A stretch of 64,000 bases of DNA from Lysinibacillus sp. PLM2 (GTDB lineage Bacteria; Bacillota; Bacilli; Bacillales_A; Planococcaceae), in assembly GCA_023168345.1 (NCBI GenBank), contig AP025689.1:3864001-3928000 (forward strand), written 5' to 3'. This document shows positions 59,515 through 64,000 of this stretch, piece after piece (positions within the stretch are counted from its first letter, which is position 1; each line of letters begins with the position of its first letter). The notes under the pieces are model-generated. The model had not been told where the DNA came from. It saw only the letters and a program-made list of their open reading frames with translations, and did no database searches. The position numbers and the translations under genes are program-made.

Positions 59515-60735
59515 CTAAGTCCACCTCTTTTTCACAACGGTTGATGCCCATAAGACTACTAGCCCAATGACTACCATAGTATATAAGCTAGCAAACTCTG
59601 CATAGTTTCTTTCTTCTAACACAATATCGACCATCCAACTAAATACTTCATTTGAGAATACGAAAGGTAAAAACGGTTGTATCGACATCGGTAAATAAAT
59701 CGATGGAATAATCGAACCGCTTGTAATCACAACAAGCAACAAAATTAGAATTTGTAGCAATAATGAGATTTTCATCGACTTTATCCAAATTTCAATCAAA
59801 GTAAGTCCAACTACTAGTAAAAGACCATATAAAAAGACATATTGGCAAATCCTCAAATAATCGATTCCATAAAGTGGTATATCCAACATTCTAATTAATA
59901 AAGTAAAGGAGATCATTGCGAGTAATATGCTACAAATCATTGAAACAATTATTCTCGAAATACTATACTGCCAAGATGTTACACCAAAAAGATGGAGACG
60001 TTGAAGAATCGCTGGATGCTCTTCTCTTTTTAATAATTCATAAAACCCAAAGAACCAAATTGAAATAGCAATAAACCAACCTGACAATGCAAAATAATTG
60101 GCGGGAGATGAAGTTGCAATGTTTGTAATTATTTCTTCTTTCACTAGCTGATCTTTCGCTAGAGTAAATAGTGTAAATTCAATAAATGCATTATATCGAT
60201 ATGTTTGGAAGTCTGAATCAGACATGTCCGTTTTTCTTGCATAATCGTAAACCGTTAATATATTTGCTTGTGCTGATTCTATGTATTTTGTTAAACTTTC
60301 GACTAATTCTTTTACAATGTTGCTTTCTGACGGACGCTTTGAATTACCTACAATCGGAACTGTCAATGGAGCACCTTGATACATACTATCCGTAAATGTC
60401 TTAGGTAATTTTATGTAAGCTACAATTCGATTTTCTTCCATTTCCTTTAGCGCTTCTTCTTGAGGCAGTACAGTTAAATTTATATATCCATCTTGGGAAA
60501 AGCTTGTTTGAAGAAAACTCCGAATCATCTTTGTCTCTTCCGTATCATCTTCATCTACTATCGCAACATTGATAGAAGAATCCGATGATGGGGATATGAA
60601 TGTGACGATTATAAATGCAACAATCGATACTAAAAAAACTGGAAATACAAAAAGCAGAAGAAGTGATTTCCACTTCTTCTGTAATTGTTTCCCATATAAT
60701 TGGATAAAAAACAAAATTCTTTTTATACTCTTCAA
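59515..60735 (-). CDS. ABC-2 type permease, first of two
   Basis: About 406 residues. Start chosen as the TTG at 60735, seven bases after GGGTGA; an ATG at 60750 is possible but overlaps that site. First helix about 22-45, a long extracellular region with INVAIVDEDDTEETKMI, then about six helices. ABC2_membrane_3 family, like linearmycin-resistance or Pip/YhgE-type exporters. Begins just after the Asn/Gln-rich protein gene, so the four genes form one operon. Confidence 0.85.
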   Translation of the reverse strand: MKSIKRILFFIQLYGKQLQKKWKSLLLLFVFPVFLVSIVAFIIVTFISPSSDSSINVAIVDEDDTEETKMIRSFLQTSFSQDGYINLTVLPQEEALKEMEENRIVAYIKLPKTFTDSMYQGAPLTVPIVGNSKRPSESNIVKELVESLTKYIESAQANILTVYDYARKTDMSDSDFQTYRYNAFIEFTLFTLAKDQLVKEEIITNIATSSPANYFALSGWFIAISIWFFGFYELLKREEHPAILQRLHLFGVTSWQYSISRIIVSMICSILLAMISFTLLIRMLDIPLYGIDYLRICQYVFLYGLLLVVGLTLIEIWIKSMKISLLLQILILLLVVITSGSIIPSIYLPMSIQPFLPFVFSNEVFSWMVDIVLEERNYAEFASLYTMVVIGLVVLWASTVVKKRWT

Positions 60736-60754
60736 GGTGTATTCACCCATTCAT

Positions 60755-62515
60755 TTAGAAAATTCCTAGTTTAAAATAAAGACTCATAAACCAACCTTGT
60801 GCATCTTGCATGAACTCATTCATTATATAATCTTCTATCTCGCCTGAACTCATAGCTCCTAAATCTACAATATTATCAGTTGGAATTTCAACATTCTTTA
60901 TTAATGAAGCTGTTTCGTCCATAGAAAACTCAATATTAAAATCATAAGAACTAACACCTAGTCTGTGTTCTCCTGTCACAGAATCACCTTGGTAGTTGGT
61001 TTCACCATTCCAGAATAATTCAAATCCTTCTTCATATTCATCTTGATAGTTTACAGTACGATCAAATTGACGTTCTCCACCATTAACTGTTTCTTCACTT
61101 ACATACTCAAAACGTTCATAATCATCAAAGAATGAAATCACATCGTTTATTTTACCGTTTTCGTAAGAAAGATCTCCTGTGAAATTAAAATATTCCACAT
61201 CACTATCACCAAATGAGTAATCCCATTGTTGAGTATTTTCTGCAAATAGACGGCTGCCTTCCATCACAAAGTCACCAAGATCTAATTTACTTTGAACAAC
61301 AACATCCGAACTAATCCAAACTGTATACTGTAGTGTATTATCTTGAGGTTCGATATCTTTAAGTTCGGCAATTAACTCATCGATGCCTTCTTCTAGATCA
61401 AAGTCATAGTCTTCTTCAAGTGTTCCAACTGCTCCTGTAATGTTCTCTAACGTTTCAATCACGATTTCTTTAAATTTTGGATCATTTTTTGCTTTTTCTA
61501 GTACACCTAAAAGGATATTGATGAACTGTTCATCATTAATTTCCATTTTAATTTTATCTGTATTTAAAGATTGACCAAACACATCGATTTGTTCTTGTGA
61601 CTCTGTAAATGATTCTTCAGGAATCGAATTATACAAATACAATACGTATTCCGTTAGTAAATATTTTTTATTTTCTTCTGAAAGGAAGCCATTCTTACCC
61701 ATCCAATCAGATAGCCCTAATTTTTCAGACCCTACATAAGATGGATCCATCGAACGCATGAAATTACCAAAATCTTCATCTTTCACTTGCAGCACATCGT
61801 CTGTGAACGGGAATGCAAGCATAAATGCTTGTGGTGTTATATAGCCTGAAATATCGTCAATTGTAACACCTTGTACATCAGCACCAATATCCATTTTCAT
61901 TAATTGGTTATTTGGGTCCATTTGAATACCTAAGTTAATCGTTGAACCATTCACGATTTCTGCAAACATCATTTCTTCATAGCTATAAAAATCACCATCT
62001 ATGGATGCGCTAATTTCATAATCATATTCAGATGGTGTAGTCTCTGTTTTCTTAGCCCATTCAAGCTCTGGCTGATATCTGCTTTCGAAGGCTTTATTTA
62101 CTTGAGCCCATGAATTAATTTCAGCTAGTAGCAGTTTATCCTTCGTGGATTTCTGCATATTAAAGAATGCAAATGCTCCTCCAGCTACAAGCAATAGAGC
62201 AAAAGCGATTGACACGATTGTCACTGGTATCGCTTTTGATTTTGGCTTTTTTTGTTTAGGTGGCAGAAATGGACCTTGATTTGAGTTACTGAATTGGTTT
62301 TGATTGGCATATTGATTTGAATTGTTAAATTGGCCTTGGTTTGGATACGGGTTTGAGTTTCCAAATTCCCCTTGGTTAGCGTATTGGTTTGAATTTGATC
62401 CCACATTTTGATTTGGATGACCGAATTGCCCATGATTCATAGTGTCATTTGAATTTCCATTCGCAGTTTGATCCGGCCTGTCGTTTTGATTTGGATATTG
62501 ATTATCCTCGTTCAT
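60755..62515 (-). CDS. Asn/Gln-rich membrane-anchored protein with large extracellular domain
   Basis: 586 residues from MNEDNQYPNQNDRPDQTANG (AAGGAGG six bases ahead). N-terminal about 85 residues are a low-complexity Asn/Gln/Phe/Gly repeat (units like NQGQFNNSNQYA), then a basic stretch KQKKPKSKAIP and one membrane helix (about 98-118), then about 465 residues outside the membrane, acidic and rich in Asp/Glu/Phe. I do not recognise it firmly; the layout resembles DUF6583-type proteins. It is the first gene of an operon with two ABC-2 permeases and an ATPase, so it may be a regulator or substrate receptor for that exporter. Confidence 0.75.
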   Translation of the reverse strand: MNEDNQYPNQNDRPDQTANGNSNDTMNHGQFGHPNQNVGSNSNQYANQGEFGNSNPYPNQGQFNNSNQYANQNQFSNSNQGPFLPPKQKKPKSKAIPVTIVSIAFALLLVAGGAFAFFNMQKSTKDKLLLAEINSWAQVNKAFESRYQPELEWAKKTETTPSEYDYEISASIDGDFYSYEEMMFAEIVNGSTINLGIQMDPNNQLMKMDIGADVQGVTIDDISGYITPQAFMLAFPFTDDVLQVKDEDFGNFMRSMDPSYVGSEKLGLSDWMGKNGFLSEENKKYLLTEYVLYLYNSIPEESFTESQEQIDVFGQSLNTDKIKMEINDEQFINILLGVLEKAKNDPKFKEIVIETLENITGAVGTLEEDYDFDLEEGIDELIAELKDIEPQDNTLQYTVWISSDVVVQSKLDLGDFVMEGSRLFAENTQQWDYSFGDSDVEYFNFTGDLSYENGKINDVISFFDDYERFEYVSEETVNGGERQFDRTVNYQDEYEEGFELFWNGETNYQGDSVTGEHRLGVSSYDFNIEFSMDETASLIKNVEIPTDNIVDLGAMSSGEIEDYIMNEFMQDAQGWFMSLYFKLGIF

Positions 62516-62756
62516 TTTAATCCTCCTTAATATTATCACCAGTTTATTAAACTAGTTATTTTCAAATATAATCCCATAACAATTTCCACTAATATGGAAT
62601 AATGGTCAATTAATAGAAATTATATATCTCTTCTAAGTTTAGTATATGATTTCACAAGAATACATAGGGATTTATTACATATTTCGAACCTTTTTAATAC
62701 TATTGCCTTTTTTAACATATATTGCATTATTAAACGTGATAATAGGAGGCTCTTAC

Positions 62757-64000
62757 GTGTTAATCCATGTTGTGAAGAGGGGCGAGACTCTTTGGCAGCT
62801 TGCTCGTCAGTACAATGTTAGTGTCAATAGTATCCAACAAATTAACCAATTACCCGATCCGAACATCCTACTTTTAGGCCAATCCCTTGTAATCCCAGTA
62901 GCAGGTACTCTTCATATGATTCAGCCAGGTGAATCCATTTCATCGATCTCAAGGCAATATGGTGTTTCAATAAATGCTATTTTACAAGCAAATCAAATTA
63001 TCAATCCGAATCTTCTGTACCCTGGAAATACGCTTTATATTCCCCCATTAGTCCATGTCGTCCAACCGGGACAAAACCTACTTCAAATTGCAAATCTTTA
63101 TGGTACTACTGTTGATGCCATCGTTAGAGAAAATCAAATACAAAACCCAAATGTTATTTATGCAGGTAGTAGGTTAATCATTCCAAAAAGAAAACGAGTT
63201 ATTGAAGTTAATGCCTATTCGTATCAAAAGGATGAGGATGCAGCTAGTTCTGTAAATGAAATAGGCCATTTACTAACGTATTTCAGTCCTTTCGCATATA
63301 TGATTAAAGAAGATGGAACATTAGAACCTTTTGATGACGATCTCATGCTAAATGCTGCTGTTTCAAGAAATGCAGTTCCTATGTTAGCAATAACAAACCT
63401 ATCCGCCACTAGTACCGGTACCAATTTAGCTCATGCTGTTTTATCAAGCCCAGAACTTAGGGAAACACTTATTACAAATGTTCTTCAATTAATGGATGCA
63501 AAAGGTTACAGGGGCGTTAATATTGACTTTGAATATGTTGAGCCACGCGATCGTGAAAATTATAATGAATTTTTACAACTAGCTGTCGATCGGTTACATG
63601 AGAGAGGTTATTTCGTTTCGACCGCATTAGCACCTAAAACAAGCGACACACAGGAAGGTCTACTCTATACCGCGCATGACTATGAAGCTCATGGTCGGAT
63701 TGCAGACTTTGTTGTATTAATGACCTACGAATGGGGCTGGAGAGGGGCATCCCCGCAAGCTATTTCTCCTATAAATCAAATGAGAAGAGTAGTTGAATAT
63801 GCACTATCCGTGATGCCAGCTAATAAAATTTTTCTTGGTTTTCAAATTTACGCAAGGGATTGGAAAATTCCACATGTAGAAGGGGCTGTCGCAGAAACAT
63901 TTAGTCCTCAAGAGGCAATCAGACGAGCAACTCAATATAATGCTGTTATTCAATATGATACAGTCGCTCAATCACCATTTTTCCGTTATACGGACACAAA
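62757..64000 (+). CDS. LysM-GH18 spore-type cell-wall hydrolase, 3' end cut by window
   Basis: GTG start seven bases after AGGAGG; reading frame stays open to the window end (414 codons seen). Three LysM domains (about 2-46, 48-94, 97-141; each with PG[EQN]... and N.[IL].PG patterns) are followed by a GH18 domain with catalytic YRGVNIDFEYVEPRD (general acid E in DFE) and later MTYEWGWRG. This is the YaaH/SleL-type layout, a peptidoglycan N-acetylglucosaminidase of spore cortex or coat. Divergent from the Asn/Gln-rich gene, across a 241-base gap. Its presence supports sporulation ability. Confidence 0.9.
   Translation, partial: MLIHVVKRGETLWQLARQYNVSVNSIQQINQLPDPNILLLGQSLVIPVAGTLHMIQPGESISSISRQYGVSINAILQANQIINPNLLYPGNTLYIPPLVHVVQPGQNLLQIANLYGTTVDAIVRENQIQNPNVIYAGSRLIIPKRKRVIEVNAYSYQKDEDAASSVNEIGHLLTYFSPFAYMIKEDGTLEPFDDDLMLNAAVSRNAVPMLAITNLSATSTGTNLAHAVLSSPELRETLITNVLQLMDAKGYRGVNIDFEYVEPRDRENYNEFLQLAVDRLHERGYFVSTALAPKTSDTQEGLLYTAHDYEAHGRIADFVVLMTYEWGWRGASPQAISPINQMRRVVEYALSVMPANKIFLGFQIYARDWKIPHVEGAVAETFSPQEAIRRATQYNAVIQYDTVAQSPFFRYTDT

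Overview
The window looks like a chromosomal segment of a low-GC, endospore-forming Bacillales bacterium. Gene content and protein sequence fit Planococcaceae (Lysinibacillus / Solibacillus / Ureibacillus-like). That placement is an inference from family resemblance; no 16S gene is present. The support is the classic Bacillus gene order ctsR-mcsA-mcsB-clpC-radA-yacL-ispD-ispF-gltX-cysS-mrnC-rlmB-rae1-sigH-rpmG-secE-nusG-rplKAJL-rsmC-rpoBC-rplGB-rpsL-rpsG-fusA-tuf, all on the minus strand from about 35 kb down to 3 kb.

Layout. 1-2.9 kb (minus): a bacitracin/peptide-sensing BceRS-BceAB-type module directly downstream of tuf; its permease runs off the left edge. 3.1-20.9 kb: str and rpoBC operons, L11/L1/L10/L12 operons, nusG, secE, rpmG and sigH, with an L10 leader, a probable L1 operator, a terminator-like hairpin just ahead of rpoB and several other terminators. 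21-24.1 kb: RNA-processing genes (rae1, rlmB, mrnC) and cysS behind a cysteine T-box. 24.5-30.2 kb: gltX, ispF, ispD, yacL and radA; the usual disA and cysE are missing from their customary places. 30.3-35 kb: the CtsR-controlled protein quality-control operon with an intact CtsR operator.

From 35 kb on the content is more variable: a globin-coupled chemoreceptor (HemAT-like), an acyl-CoA thioesterase, two aldehyde dehydrogenases flanking a DUF779 protein, an RluF-type pseudouridine synthase, a complete CodY-box-preceded branched-chain amino acid ABC importer (livJ-H-M-G-F), a YdeI-like protein, a PsiE-like membrane protein, a proline-linker protein with six tandem 45-residue propeller-type repeats, a ChrA chromate transporter, an APC amino acid permease, an M20 amidohydrolase with a palindromic operator candidate at its promoter, a DUF4309-like + GH3 fusion, and a YfiH/LACC1-like protein. 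A GC-rich intergenic repeat-like element follows. The last part is a four-gene minus-strand operon (Asn/Gln-rich membrane-anchored protein, two ABC-2 permeases, ATPase), divergent from a LysM-GH18 spore-type hydrolase cut by the right edge.

How the parts connect. The housekeeping half makes the translation and transcription machinery under ribosomal-protein autoregulation; the CtsR operon handles damaged proteins through arginine phosphorylation (McsB) and ClpC; the liv operon is probably nitrogen/BCAA-controlled by CodY. Many starts are non-ATG (rpoB, rpoC, sigH, mcsA, rplK, ispD, DUF779, GH3 and others); starts below were chosen from Shine-Dalgarno placement and known homologue N termini. 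No rRNA, tRNA, CRISPR array, prophage or insertion sequence was seen. I found no clear novel defence system; the best candidates for undescribed biology are the repeat-propeller protein, the Asn/Gln-rich ABC-2 operon, the M20 operator, the rpoB leader and the disA/cysE losses.
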